A stretch of 5,963 bases of DNA, from NCBI RefSeq assembly GCF_001854865.1, contig NZ_MDDW01000015.1:21857-27819 (forward strand). Reading direction: 5' to 3'. Below the pieces are notes generated by a model. It was not told the DNA's origin. It saw only the letters and a list, made by a program, of their open reading frames with translations, and made no database searches. The stretch is from Rhizobium sp. LCM 4573. GTDB lineage: Bacteria; Pseudomonadota; Alphaproteobacteria; Rhizobiales; Rhizobiaceae. The translations under genes and the position numbers were made by a program. Shown in pieces: positions 1-5,963 of the stretch (its first letter is position 1; each line of letters opens with the position of its first letter).

Positions 1-107
1 AAGAGGAGGCGGAATAGAGTGGCCTCTCATAGAACGGTCACGCGCGCGCCGGGCGAGTTCCGGAAGGAGTTGTGCATTGAAAAGCCAGAATGTTGGCTGC
101 CTTCGGT
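1..107. other. Intergenic end region, no supported gene
   Basis: Apart from the hairpin at 79-98 nothing can be assigned here. On the plus strand, one frame is open from base 1 to a TAG at 109-111 and another ends at the TAG at 13-15. Either could be the tail of a convergent gene starting to the left, but neither gives recognisable protein sequence. An ATG on the minus strand at 30-28 stays open to the edge for ten codons without a good ribosome binding site. Confidence 0.4.
79..98 (-). terminator. Weak candidate Rho-independent terminator at the operon end
   Basis: On the minus strand, nine bases after the last stop codon, AGCCA and TGGCT can pair across a 6-nt loop (ACATTC), and the downstream arm runs into a short T tract (four T, then C). 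The stem is only 5 bp and the T run short, so it would be weak. Position and orientation are right for ending the operon transcript. Confidence 0.35.
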
Positions 108-1463
108 CTAGCTCAAGCCTCTCAATAAGGTGGGAATCAGTTCCGAGACGGTCGGATGAACCGGTACAGCCCATTGAAGTTCGTCGAACCGAGTACCCGC
201 CGTCATGGCGTCAATAAAACCATGGATGGCTTCGTCTCCTTCAATGCCGAGAATGGTCGCACCAAGGATTGCCTTGGTATCGGCATCCGCGACAACCTTC
301 ATGAACCCCAGCGTCTCATCCCGTTCTTTTGCCCGGCCGACCCTCGCCATGGGGCGCGTCGATACCAGAACATTTCTGCCGGGTGCGCGGGCATCCCGCT
401 CGGTCATGCCGACCCGGCCAAGGGGAGGATCGATGTACAGTGCGTAGGCGGGAACCCTGCTTGAAACCAATCGATCCTCGTCATCGAGTAGGTTCGCGGC
501 GGCAATCTCGAAGTCGTTGTAGGACGTGTGGGTAAACGCCCCCCGGCCATTGCAGTCTCCAAGGGCCCATATCCCTGGCACATTCGTTTCAAGCCGATCG
601 TTGACCCGTATGTAACCGCGCTCGTCTACGTCTACGCCGGCGGCCTCCAATCCAAGGTCGTCTGTATTGGGGCGACGACCGGTCGCAATGAGAACGTGGC
701 TCACTTCGTGAACCATGCCGTCGGCCTTTACCGTGATGTTTCCCTTATGCCCGGAAAACGCGATTTCGGTGGCACCTAAATGGATTGTGATGCCTTCGCC
801 TACCAGGATGTCCCGTATTGCGGACGAGACGTCATCGTCCTCCCGCGGTGCAAGCCGGGGACCGCGCTCGATTATGGTCACTTCTGAACCAAAGCGCCGA
901 TACATCTGAGCGAACTCCAACCCGATATAGCTGCCACCGATCACTGCCAGGTGCCGGGGAAGGAAATCGACGTCGAGAATTGAAGTACTTGTGAGATAGG
1001 GTACATCCCCGATCCCCGGGAACGCGGGAACTACAGGGCGCGCACCGACGTTCACGAAAATTCTGGGAGCGGTTAGCGTTTTGTCGCCGACCTCGACGGT
1101 GTCTGCGGCGGTGAACCGGGCGTGGCCGTAGATAATCGCGAGCCCTTTGAGGTTTCCGAGCCACTCACCCAGCCCGTTCCGCGCATCCATGGTCACTTTG
1201 CTGGCTCTGTTTCTTACGACAGACATGTCCACTGTCGGGCGGCCTCCAATCTTCACGCCGAAATCTTCAGCCCTTCGGGCGACGTGGGCGGCACGAGCGC
1301 TCGCGACAAGTGTCTTGGTGGGCATGCAGCCTGCGTTCACACACGTCCCACCAAGGAACTTGCGCTCGATCAAAGCCACGTTCAGTCCGCTCTCCGCCAT
1401 TCTGGCTGCGAGAAAGGGGCCTGCCTGGCCAGCGCCGATAAAAATCGCGTCGTACTTGTCCAT
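108..1463 (-). CDS. FAD-dependent pyridine nucleotide-disulfide oxidoreductase (mercuric reductase/lipoamide dehydrogenase-like)
   Basis: Cytoplasmic flavoprotein (451 aa) of the class I disulfide reductase family, expected to use NAD(P)H and FAD to reduce an unidentified substrate through a cysteine pair. The FAD-binding GAGQAG is at residues 10-15. The redox-active C41-VNAG-C46 sits in GGTCVNAGCMPTK. The second dinucleotide fold has GGSYIGLE at 176-183, with E199 at the end of its second strand, which hints at NADH over NADPH. ATGRRPNT is at 260-267 and the FAD-contact GIWALGDCNG at 297-306. The C-terminal dimer domain ends in HPTVSE with H436 and E441, the usual His-Glu catalytic pair. It lacks the N-terminal metal-binding domain and the C-terminal Cys-Cys of true MerA, and no 2-oxoacid dehydrogenase genes are nearby. 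Neither mercuric reductase nor Lpd is therefore a safe name. The start ATG has GGAG 7 nt upstream and overlaps the preceding stop by one base. Last gene of the run; the stop is TAG at 110-108. Confidence 0.92.
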   Translation of the reverse strand: MDKYDAIFIGAGQAGPFLAARMAESGLNVALIERKFLGGTCVNAGCMPTKTLVASARAAHVARRAEDFGVKIGGRPTVDMSVVRNRASKVTMDARNGLGEWLGNLKGLAIIYGHARFTAADTVEVGDKTLTAPRIFVNVGARPVVPAFPGIGDVPYLTSTSILDVDFLPRHLAVIGGSYIGLEFAQMYRRFGSEVTIIERGPRLAPREDDDVSSAIRDILVGEGITIHLGATEIAFSGHKGNITVKADGMVHEVSHVLIATGRRPNTDDLGLEAAGVDVDERGYIRVNDRLETNVPGIWALGDCNGRGAFTHTSYNDFEIAAANLLDDEDRLVSSRVPAYALYIDPPLGRVGMTERDARAPGRNVLVSTRPMARVGRAKERDETLGFMKVVADADTKAILGATILGIEGDEAIHGFIDAMTAGTRFDELQWAVPVHPTVSELIPTLLRGLS

Positions 1464-1921
1464 CAGACAGCTCCGACGATGAGAAACGCGCCGATGATCG
1501 CAACGGCATCTTCGATGAACGCAGCTGGCCTGTCCTTGCCGAATGCCGCTGCCATCTTCCCGCGGGCGGCCGCGCCGCCGTAAGTCCCGATGACCGAGCC
1601 TATGACGCCCGCGATCAGGCCCGCGACCAGGGAATCTCCGGATGCGCCAATCGTCGCGCCTGTCAGGGCACCGATGACAATTCTTGTCCCGAATTGAACG
1701 GGGACTTTTCGGCTCGGCGTAGTTGGAAGCTGGTCAGTGACGAGCTCGGCCAATGCGGCCACCGTGAAAATCCAAGGCGTCCAGCGATACCCCATGAACG
1801 CCAGCGTGGACTGAGAAACATCGAACCAACCGGCCCAGGCGGCCCAGGCGACGGCAGCGGGTGCGGTCATCGCGCGGAGTCCGGCAACGATCCCGATGAG
1901 GAGAGCGAGAAGAAGTAACAT
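1463..1921 (-). CDS. DUF4126-family integral membrane protein
   Basis: Small membrane protein (152 aa) of unknown function. It matches the DUF4126 pattern as I recall it: GLRAMTAPA at residues 14-22, an ELVTDQLPTTPSR segment at 59-71, a glycine/alanine-rich middle (about 79-116), and a final IEDAVAIIGAFLI segment (136-148). Hydrophobic stretches at about 2-14, 17-31, 48-62, 79-94, 97-116 and 134-151 suggest four to six membrane segments. Charged residues sit within or at the edge of several of them (R16, E59, D63, E137, D138). The start ATG at 1921 follows AAAGGA with 7-nt spacing. It begins 33 nt after the oxidase large-subunit stop, with no terminator seen between. Its stop TGA shares one base with the ATG of the flavoprotein gene (TGATG), so the two are probably translated together. 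Topology and role are inference. It is not a known subunit of molybdenum hydroxylases. Confidence 0.85.
   Translation of the reverse strand: MLLLLALLIGIVAGLRAMTAPAAVAWAAWAGWFDVSQSTLAFMGYRWTPWIFTVAALAELVTDQLPTTPSRKVPVQFGTRIVIGALTGATIGASGDSLVAGLIAGVIGSVIGTYGGAAARGKMAAAFGKDRPAAFIEDAVAIIGAFLIVGAV
1471..1474 (-). promoter_or_regulatory. Ribosome binding site of the flavin disulfide reductase gene
   Basis: GGAG lies 7 nt before the ATG at 1463, inside the final codons of the DUF4126 gene. The stop and start share one base (TGATG), a classic arrangement for termination-reinitiation. Confidence 0.65.
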
Positions 1922-1928
1922 TTGAAAT

Positions 1929-1934
1929 TCCTTT
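1929..1934 (-). promoter_or_regulatory. Ribosome binding site of the DUF4126 gene
   Basis: AAAGGA lies in the 33-nt gap after the oxidase large subunit, 7 nt before the ATG at 1921. No hairpin or clear promoter is seen in this short gap, which favours read-through from the oxidase genes. Confidence 0.65.
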
Positions 1935-1954
1935 GTTCGATCGGGCGTTGTCGC

Positions 1955-4246
1955 CTATGAGAGGATAGCTTCCTTGACCGCCGCGGCGGTGATGGGAATG
2001 TGGCGCAGGCGAGCGCCAACGGCGGCGAAGATCGCGTTTGCGATAGCCGGTCCGACCACGGTCGTCGGAGGTTCGCCAAGGCCTGTTGGTGCTTCGGGGC
2101 TGTCGACAAAACTGATGTCGAGGGGAGGAGCGTCGGCAATCCTGAGCGGGGTGTAAGTATCAAGATTGCGATCGATCACCTGACCGTTCTCGAAGCGCGT
2201 GCCTTCGAACAGAGCGAGGCTCATCCCCCAGAGGGTCGCTCCTTCAGCCTGTGCCAGTGCGCCGCCCGGGTCGACGATCGTTCCGGCATCGATAACCGAG
2301 GTGAGCTTCTCGACTTTGACGCTCCCTGTGTCGCGGTCGACCGACACGTGGGCAATACATGCCACCCAGGTGGGCATTTCGCGTTCCTGACCGAAGCTAG
2401 TCGCGACTCCCAAACCGTGCCCATCAGGGAGCGCTTTCCCCCAATCGGCTTTCTCGGCAGCGATACGAAGAACGTTTGCCTGGCGAAGCGCGCCCCCGAC
2501 ACTGTTCGGTGCCGTTCCCGCGTTGCGTCCTGTTCCCGTCAGGAGGCCGAGCCGAAACTCGAGTGGATCAGCCCCGATTTCACGGGCCGCCTCGTCCATG
2601 AAGCTTTCCAGCGCCCAGTTGGTCCAGCCAGGCCCAACCGACCGGAGCCATCCCGGCCGAAACGTATCGCGAGCGAGATCACTCGAGATCGCTCTCACCT
2701 TCTGGGCTCCAACCTCGTACCAGTGATCAGCCCCGTTGATCGAGAAAGGATCGTATGGAACGCCGTTCGCGCCTTTGGGCATGAAGAATGGAGCCAGAAC
2801 TTCTGTCGGCCACCCGGCAGCGGCGTGATGCTCCATGGCAACAACGCTCTTGTTGCTGTCGAACGCCATTCTCAGGGTTTGGACAGCCGGCGAGCGGACT
2901 GAATCGAATCGGCAATCGTCCTCGCGGGTCAGGATCATCTTGACTGGAGTGTTGAGCGCCTTTGCCGTCAGCGCCGCCGGGACCGCATAATCGCCATTCA
3001 GCCTCCGCCCGAAGCCGCCACCAAGCATGTATGACCTGAGGACGACCGTTTCCTCCGGTCGCCCGAGCGCCTTTGCCAGTGTCGGCAATATCAGGCTCTG
3101 CCACTGGTTGCCGGTGTGAATCTCGAAAATTCCGTCCTTCTCCAAAGCGAGTGCATTTGTCGGCTCCAACTGGAAGTGGAGGGCGGTTGCATTCGTGTAG
3201 GTACGTTCGACACGATGACTTGCAGTGGCAAACACCGCTTCCGTGTTCGTGTTTCCCGTGTCGAGAATTGATCCGACCTTACTGTCTGCTATCAGAGCAG
3301 CGGCATGATCCTGGAGGTCTTGCTCGGAGACGCCGCTGGTTGACCCGGCACTCCACTCGACCCGCAGCTTGTCAGCGGCCCGCATGGCCCCGACATAGGT
3401 CTCCCCGATGGCCATGACCCATCCGGGAACCGTGCCGGATGGATCATCGAGGATCACATAGCGGATGTAGCCCTTCACCTTGCGCGCGGAAGTGTCGTCG
3501 ACTGTTACGACCTTCGATCCGTAGCGTGTCGGGGGAATCACCGGACGCGCATAGACCATTCCCTCTACCCATGCATCGATGCCATACCGCGCGCTACCGT
3601 TGATCTTCGGGGGAATATCAAGCGCGGCCACGGGCCGACCGATCAATCGCCGTTGTTCGACGGGTTTTGTCGACATCGCCTCGATCTGGTCGGAAGTGAA
3701 CGTCCGGCTGATCCCGCTCCTGACGATCGCGCCGTAATCGACACGCCGGTCTCCGCTCACGACCGAGCCTTCGCGGGCAAAGCATTCGCTCGCGGCAACG
3801 CCCAGGAGTTCCGCACCACGCTCAATCAGCGCTTGACGGCCCGCCGCGCCGGCCTTGCTGAACACCGGCCAAGTCTGGGATACGGACCAACTGCCGCCGG
3901 TAACCATGAGACCCCATTTTGCAGCGGAGTCCACGTGCTTTATCCGGACTTGATCCCAGGAGACTTCGAGCTCGTCGGCGATGATCCTCGCAAGGGAGGT
4001 TCCGACATGCTGGCCCATTTCAGCGCGAATGATGTTTACTTCGACACTACCCTGGCCATCTATCGAGTACCAAATCGTTGGTTCGAACGTCTGCTCCGGG
4101 ATGAGCTGATCCGTGGAAGGCAAAATCATTGCAGCGCCCGCAGACGACGCGAACCCGAAAGCTGCCACGGCTCCGGAAGCCGCGATCAGGAAGCCGCGTC
4201 TCGTCAAGTTCCCCGCGATACGGCGATCGTCACCGAGCCTAGCCAT
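1955..4246 (-). CDS. Molybdopterin-binding catalytic large subunit, aldehyde dehydrogenase/isoquinoline oxidoreductase type (AldH/IorB-like)
   Basis: Catalytic subunit (763 aa) of a periplasmic molybdenum hydroxylase. It should oxidise an aldehyde to an acid, or hydroxylate an N-heterocycle, using water and passing electrons to the [2Fe-2S] subunit. Residues 14-20 (LTRRGFL) are a twin-arginine motif followed by a hydrophobic, Ala-rich stretch to about residue 39, so a folded, cofactor-loaded enzyme is probably exported by Tat. Then follow the EPTIW segment and EMGQH (76-80), a molybdopterin-binding GGGFGRR (409-415), RSVGPG (535-540), AQAEGA (665-670) and the C-terminal GLGEP whose E725 matches the catalytic Glu of the family. 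All key positions are intact and the length is normal. A strong GGAGG lies 9 nt before the ATG, which sits in an 8-nt overlap with the upstream stop. From memory the sequence ([19 protein letters not shown] and the [14 protein letters not shown] region) is closest to acetic-acid-bacterial membrane aldehyde dehydrogenase. That favours aldehydes, but no search was run. The cofactor in this family is usually molybdopterin cytosine dinucleotide. Confidence 0.94.
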   Translation of the reverse strand: MARLGDDRRIAGNLTRRGFLIAASGAVAAFGFASSAGAAMILPSTDQLIPEQTFEPTIWYSIDGQGSVEVNIIRAEMGQHVGTSLARIIADELEVSWDQVRIKHVDSAAKWGLMVTGGSWSVSQTWPVFSKAGAAGRQALIERGAELLGVAASECFAREGSVVSGDRRVDYGAIVRSGISRTFTSDQIEAMSTKPVEQRRLIGRPVAALDIPPKINGSARYGIDAWVEGMVYARPVIPPTRYGSKVVTVDDTSARKVKGYIRYVILDDPSGTVPGWVMAIGETYVGAMRAADKLRVEWSAGSTSGVSEQDLQDHAAALIADSKVGSILDTGNTNTEAVFATASHRVERTYTNATALHFQLEPTNALALEKDGIFEIHTGNQWQSLILPTLAKALGRPEETVVLRSYMLGGGFGRRLNGDYAVPAALTAKALNTPVKMILTREDDCRFDSVRSPAVQTLRMAFDSNKSVVAMEHHAAAGWPTEVLAPFFMPKGANGVPYDPFSINGADHWYEVGAQKVRAISSDLARDTFRPGWLRSVGPGWTNWALESFMDEAAREIGADPLEFRLGLLTGTGRNAGTAPNSVGGALRQANVLRIAAEKADWGKALPDGHGLGVATSFGQEREMPTWVACIAHVSVDRDTGSVKVEKLTSVIDAGTIVDPGGALAQAEGATLWGMSLALFEGTRFENGQVIDRNLDTYTPLRIADAPPLDISFVDSPEAPTGLGEPPTTVVGPAIANAIFAAVGARLRHIPITAAAVKEAILS

Positions 4247-4730
4247 GAGCCTGCGCCTCCTTCGTGGACGCAGCCGCCTGCTTGATCGCGGCCCTGATGC
4301 GGGGATACGTCATGCATCGGCACAAGTTGCCGGCCATGACGGCGTCGATAATTTCGTCCGTTGGCTCGGGGAAGTCATTCAGAAGGGTGACCGCCTGCAT
4401 GATCTGTCCGGACTGGCAGTAACCGCACTGCGGCACCTGGATATCGTTCCAGGCCTGCTGTACCGGATGGCTTGAATCGGCTGACAGCCCTTCAATGGTA
4501 ACTACTTCACCCCCGTCCAATGCCGAGATCGGGGTGATGCAGGACCGGAGTGCACGTCCACCCGCATGCACCGTGCATGCTCCGCACATCCCGATCCCGC
4601 ATCCAAACTTTGTGCCTGTGAGGCCGATATTGTCCCGGAGGAACCAAAGAAGTGGAGTGTCGCCCGCTTCCTCGGTCGAGATAACTTTGCCGTTAACGGT
4701 GAAGGAGATGGTTCTGTGATCGTCATTCAT
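4239..4730 (-). CDS. [2Fe-2S] iron-sulfur small subunit of molybdenum hydroxylase (IorA/AldF-like)
   Basis: Electron-transfer subunit (163 aa) of a xanthine dehydrogenase-family enzyme. The N-terminal plant-ferredoxin-type domain has C44, C49, C52 and C64 (motif CGIGMCGAC, then SC). The C-terminal helical [2Fe-2S] domain has C102, C105 (QCGYC) and C137, C139 (CRC). In this family the Gln before CGYC contacts the pterin cofactor. Both cluster sets are complete, and the length matches the usual 150-165 aa. The ATG at 4730 was chosen because the conserved ISFTVNG strand begins a few residues later, a GGAG lies 9 nt upstream, and it gives an ATGAATGA overlap with the cytochrome stop. In-frame ATGs at 4745 and 4772 would add residues not expected in the family. 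There is no signal peptide, so export is probably together with the Tat-tagged large subunit. The stop TAG overlaps the next start (ATGGCTAG). The subunit assignment is firm; the substrate of the complex is not shown by this subunit. Confidence 0.95.
   Translation of the reverse strand: MNDDHRTISFTVNGKVISTEEAGDTPLLWFLRDNIGLTGTKFGCGIGMCGACTVHAGGRALRSCITPISALDGGEVVTIEGLSADSSHPVQQAWNDIQVPQCGYCQSGQIMQAVTLLNDFPEPTDEIIDAVMAGNLCRCMTYPRIRAAIKQAAASTKEAQAHG
4256..4260 (-). promoter_or_regulatory. Ribosome binding site of the molybdopterin subunit
   Basis: A full GGAGG lies 9 nt before the ATG at 4246, within the last codons of the [2Fe-2S] subunit. Together with the ATGGCTAG overlap it points to efficient coupled translation of the two subunits. 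Confidence 0.75.
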
Positions 4731-5963
4731 GGGAAGCTGCTCCATTACGGATTCTTGCGACGCTCTCCTCAAGATTTGGCCAGGCAGGAAGGTTCGTTCT
4801 GCTGGATCGGAGGTATCTGGCGATCTCCGCGACGTCGCGATCGGTCATCGTTTTGAAAGCAGGCATGACAACGCCGAGCTTGCCTTCACCCGCGCTCACG
4901 CCCTCGAGAACTGCGTGCAAGAGATTGTCTGGTTTATCGAGGAAAAGAGCTGAGTTCAGACCGAGCTCCGGCCGGCCTTCGATTACGCGCCCGTCACCGT
5001 TGAAGTGGCAGGTTGCACAAGCCGCCGAATAGAGATGTTCGCCGACGGAGGCCAACCCAGCGGCACTCCCGCTGGCATCCCGATCCAGTGCATGCTTCTC
5101 GGCTTCCTCTTGATCGGCAAGGTTTTCGCCGCCAAGACTTACGAGGTAACGGGATATTGCGTGTATGTCTTCGTCCGGTAGCTTCGACAAGCCTTGATGA
5201 ACGACCGGGGACATCGGCCCCGCGGCTGTTCCATGGAGTCGACTGGAGCCTGTCCGCAGATACTCGTAAAAGTCCGCCGCGCTCCATGCCACAGGAGACA
5301 CAGTCTTCCCATTGATTGCGGGAGCGGTCCAACCGTCGATGTCAGCGCCATCCATCGAATCGCTGGCGATCTCGGCCCCAAGGACATTCCTCGGTGTATG
5401 ACATGCGCCGCAATGCGCTATCCCCTCTACGAGATACCGTCCTCGCGCCTCCGCCGTCTCTGCTGGTGTGTTCTCCGGTTCCGGACGATGGACGAAGAGA
5501 AGCTTCCAGCCAGCCTGCAGGAACCGGATGTTCAACGGGAAGGGTAGGGTGCTTTCCCGGTTTTCCTGGTGCACGGCAGGGCGGGTAATGAAATACGCGT
5601 ACAGCGCGTCAATATCTTCGTCGCTGAGGAGGGCGAAGTGCTCGTAAGGAAAAGCGGGGAACAGGTGGGACCCATTCCGCGAAACGCCTTCGCGCATGGC
5701 ACGCGCAAAAGCGTTCCTTGACCAGGACCCAATGCCCGTTTCCGCGTCTGGCGTGATATTGGTGGTGAAAATGGTGCCGAACTGGGTGACGAGTCCACGT
5801 CCGCCTGCGTAAGGCTTCGCGGGATCGGAGGTGTGACAGACCCCGCAATAACCTGCTGCGGCCAAGACTTCGCCGCGGGCGATGAGGTCGGGCGCGAGCT
5901 CGCCTACCGCGGTGGGGCGATCCGAAATTGCAGGCTTCCATGCGTAGGCAGCGAAGCCGACGG
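4723..5963 (-). CDS. Tri-heme cytochrome c subunit of a molybdenum aldehyde dehydrogenase/oxidase (5' end cut by window edge)
   Basis: Predicted periplasmic, membrane-associated c-type cytochrome that takes electrons from the [2Fe-2S]/molybdenum subunits encoded just downstream and passes them to the respiratory chain. Three CxxCH haem-binding motifs are visible: CGVCH at 5847-5833, CGACH at 5412-5398 and CATCH at 5019-5005, giving three cytochrome c domains in a row. Met in GPMSP (second domain) and in MPAF (third domain) are the likely axial ligands. In the first domain the usual AMPY ligand motif reads AFPY. The frame is open to the window edge. The 32 codons before the TTG at 5865 read like this family (AYAWKPAI..., then [18 protein letters not shown]) and contain no ATG or GTG, so the real start and the signal peptide or anchor lie outside. 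About 413 residues are seen. The stop TGA at 4725-4723 overlaps the next gene by 8 nt. The family resembles the cytochrome subunits of alcohol and aldehyde dehydrogenases. The context argues for the aldehyde/molybdenum type and against a PQQ enzyme. Confidence 0.93.
   Translation of the reverse strand, partial: VGFAAYAWKPAISDRPTAVGELAPDLIARGEVLAAAGYCGVCHTSDPAKPYAGGRGLVTQFGTIFTTNITPDAETGIGSWSRNAFARAMREGVSRNGSHLFPAFPYEHFALLSDEDIDALYAYFITRPAVHQENRESTLPFPLNIRFLQAGWKLLFVHRPEPENTPAETAEARGRYLVEGIAHCGACHTPRNVLGAEIASDSMDGADIDGWTAPAINGKTVSPVAWSAADFYEYLRTGSSRLHGTAAGPMSPVVHQGLSKLPDEDIHAISRYLVSLGGENLADQEEAEKHALDRDASGSAAGLASVGEHLYSAACATCHFNGDGRVIEGRPELGLNSALFLDKPDNLLHAVLEGVSAGEGKLGVVMPAFKTMTDRDVAEIARYLRSSRTNLPAWPNLEESVARIRNGAASHE
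4740..4743 (-). promoter_or_regulatory. Ribosome binding site deciding the [2Fe-2S] subunit start
   Basis: GGAG lies 9 nt before the ATG at 4730, inside the end of the cytochrome coding region. It supports 4730 over the in-frame ATGs at 4745 and 4772. Confidence 0.7.

Noticed and set aside
1..30. Start of another minus-strand gene at the ATG 30-28
   Set aside because: Only ten codons are visible before the edge, with no convincing ribosome binding site and no recognisable sequence.
108..1463. Mercuric reductase (merA) as the name of the flavoprotein
   Set aside because: The CxxxxC centre is shared by the whole disulfide reductase family. The C-terminal vicinal cysteines, heavy-metal domain and other mer genes are absent.
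1832..1849. Perfect 9-bp tandem repeat (GGCCCAGGC twice)
   Set aside because: It encodes the AWAAWAGW stretch of a membrane segment in the DUF4126 protein. Two copies in a GC-rich, Ala/Trp-coding stretch need no further explanation.
2000..2902. A 300-codon open frame on the plus strand inside the molybdopterin subunit gene
   Set aside because: It is antisense to a gene with clear family motifs throughout. Its translation is rich in Arg, Pro and Ser with no recognisable domain, as expected from GC-rich codon bias on the opposite strand.
3653..4285. A 210-codon plus-strand open frame across the start of the molybdopterin subunit gene
   Set aside because: It is antisense to the Tat signal and N-terminal domain, has no recognisable motif, and is explained as a shadow of the minus-strand gene.
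4731..4772. Longer N-terminus of the [2Fe-2S] subunit from the ATG at 4772
   Set aside because: It would add 14 residues unlike the family and deepen the overlap with the cytochrome gene. The ATG at 4730 has a well-spaced GGAG and fits the ferredoxin fold start.
5863..5865. TTG as the true start of the cytochrome gene
   Set aside because: The in-frame sequence upstream is open to the window edge and reads like the family just before the first haem motif. Starting here would remove the signal peptide needed for haem attachment.

Overview
The window holds five genes, all on the minus strand and read from high to low coordinates. They form one tightly packed probable operon. The base composition is GC-rich (roughly 60% by eye) and the protein families are typical of Proteobacteria. 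An alphaproteobacterium (rhizobial, sphingomonad or acetic-acid-bacterium-like) is the best guess, but this is inference from protein resemblance and not from a marker gene.

Layout in transcription order. (1) 5963-4723: a tri-heme c-type cytochrome whose N-terminus lies beyond the right edge of the window. (2) 4730-4239: a small subunit with two [2Fe-2S] clusters. (3) 4246-1955: a molybdopterin-binding large subunit with a twin-arginine (Tat) signal and the family's catalytic glutamate. (4) 1921-1463: a small membrane protein of the DUF4126 type. (5) 1463-108: a flavin disulfide reductase (lipoamide dehydrogenase / mercuric reductase fold) with a CxxxxC redox centre. The first three genes overlap by 8 nt at each junction, a 33-nt gap follows, and the last two share a single base (TGATG). 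Good Shine-Dalgarno sequences precede genes 2 to 5. Positions 1-107 are non-coding as far as can be seen and contain a weak terminator-like hairpin just after the last stop codon.

How it works together. Genes 1-3 make a complete periplasmic molybdenum hydroxylase of the xanthine dehydrogenase family, in the IorAB / acetic-acid-bacterial AldFGH group. The large subunit should oxidise an aldehyde or an N-heterocycle at the molybdenum site. Electrons should pass through the two [2Fe-2S] clusters to the tri-heme cytochrome and on to the respiratory chain. The large subunit most resembles, from memory, the membrane-bound aldehyde dehydrogenases, so aldehyde oxidation is the preferred substrate class. 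The exact substrate cannot be read from the sequence. Genes 4 and 5 are not parts of known enzymes of this type. Their translational coupling to each other and closeness to the oxidase genes suggest a linked but undefined role, and this is the least explained part of the window. No transposon, CRISPR array, tRNA or rRNA was seen, and the operon promoter must lie to the right of the window.
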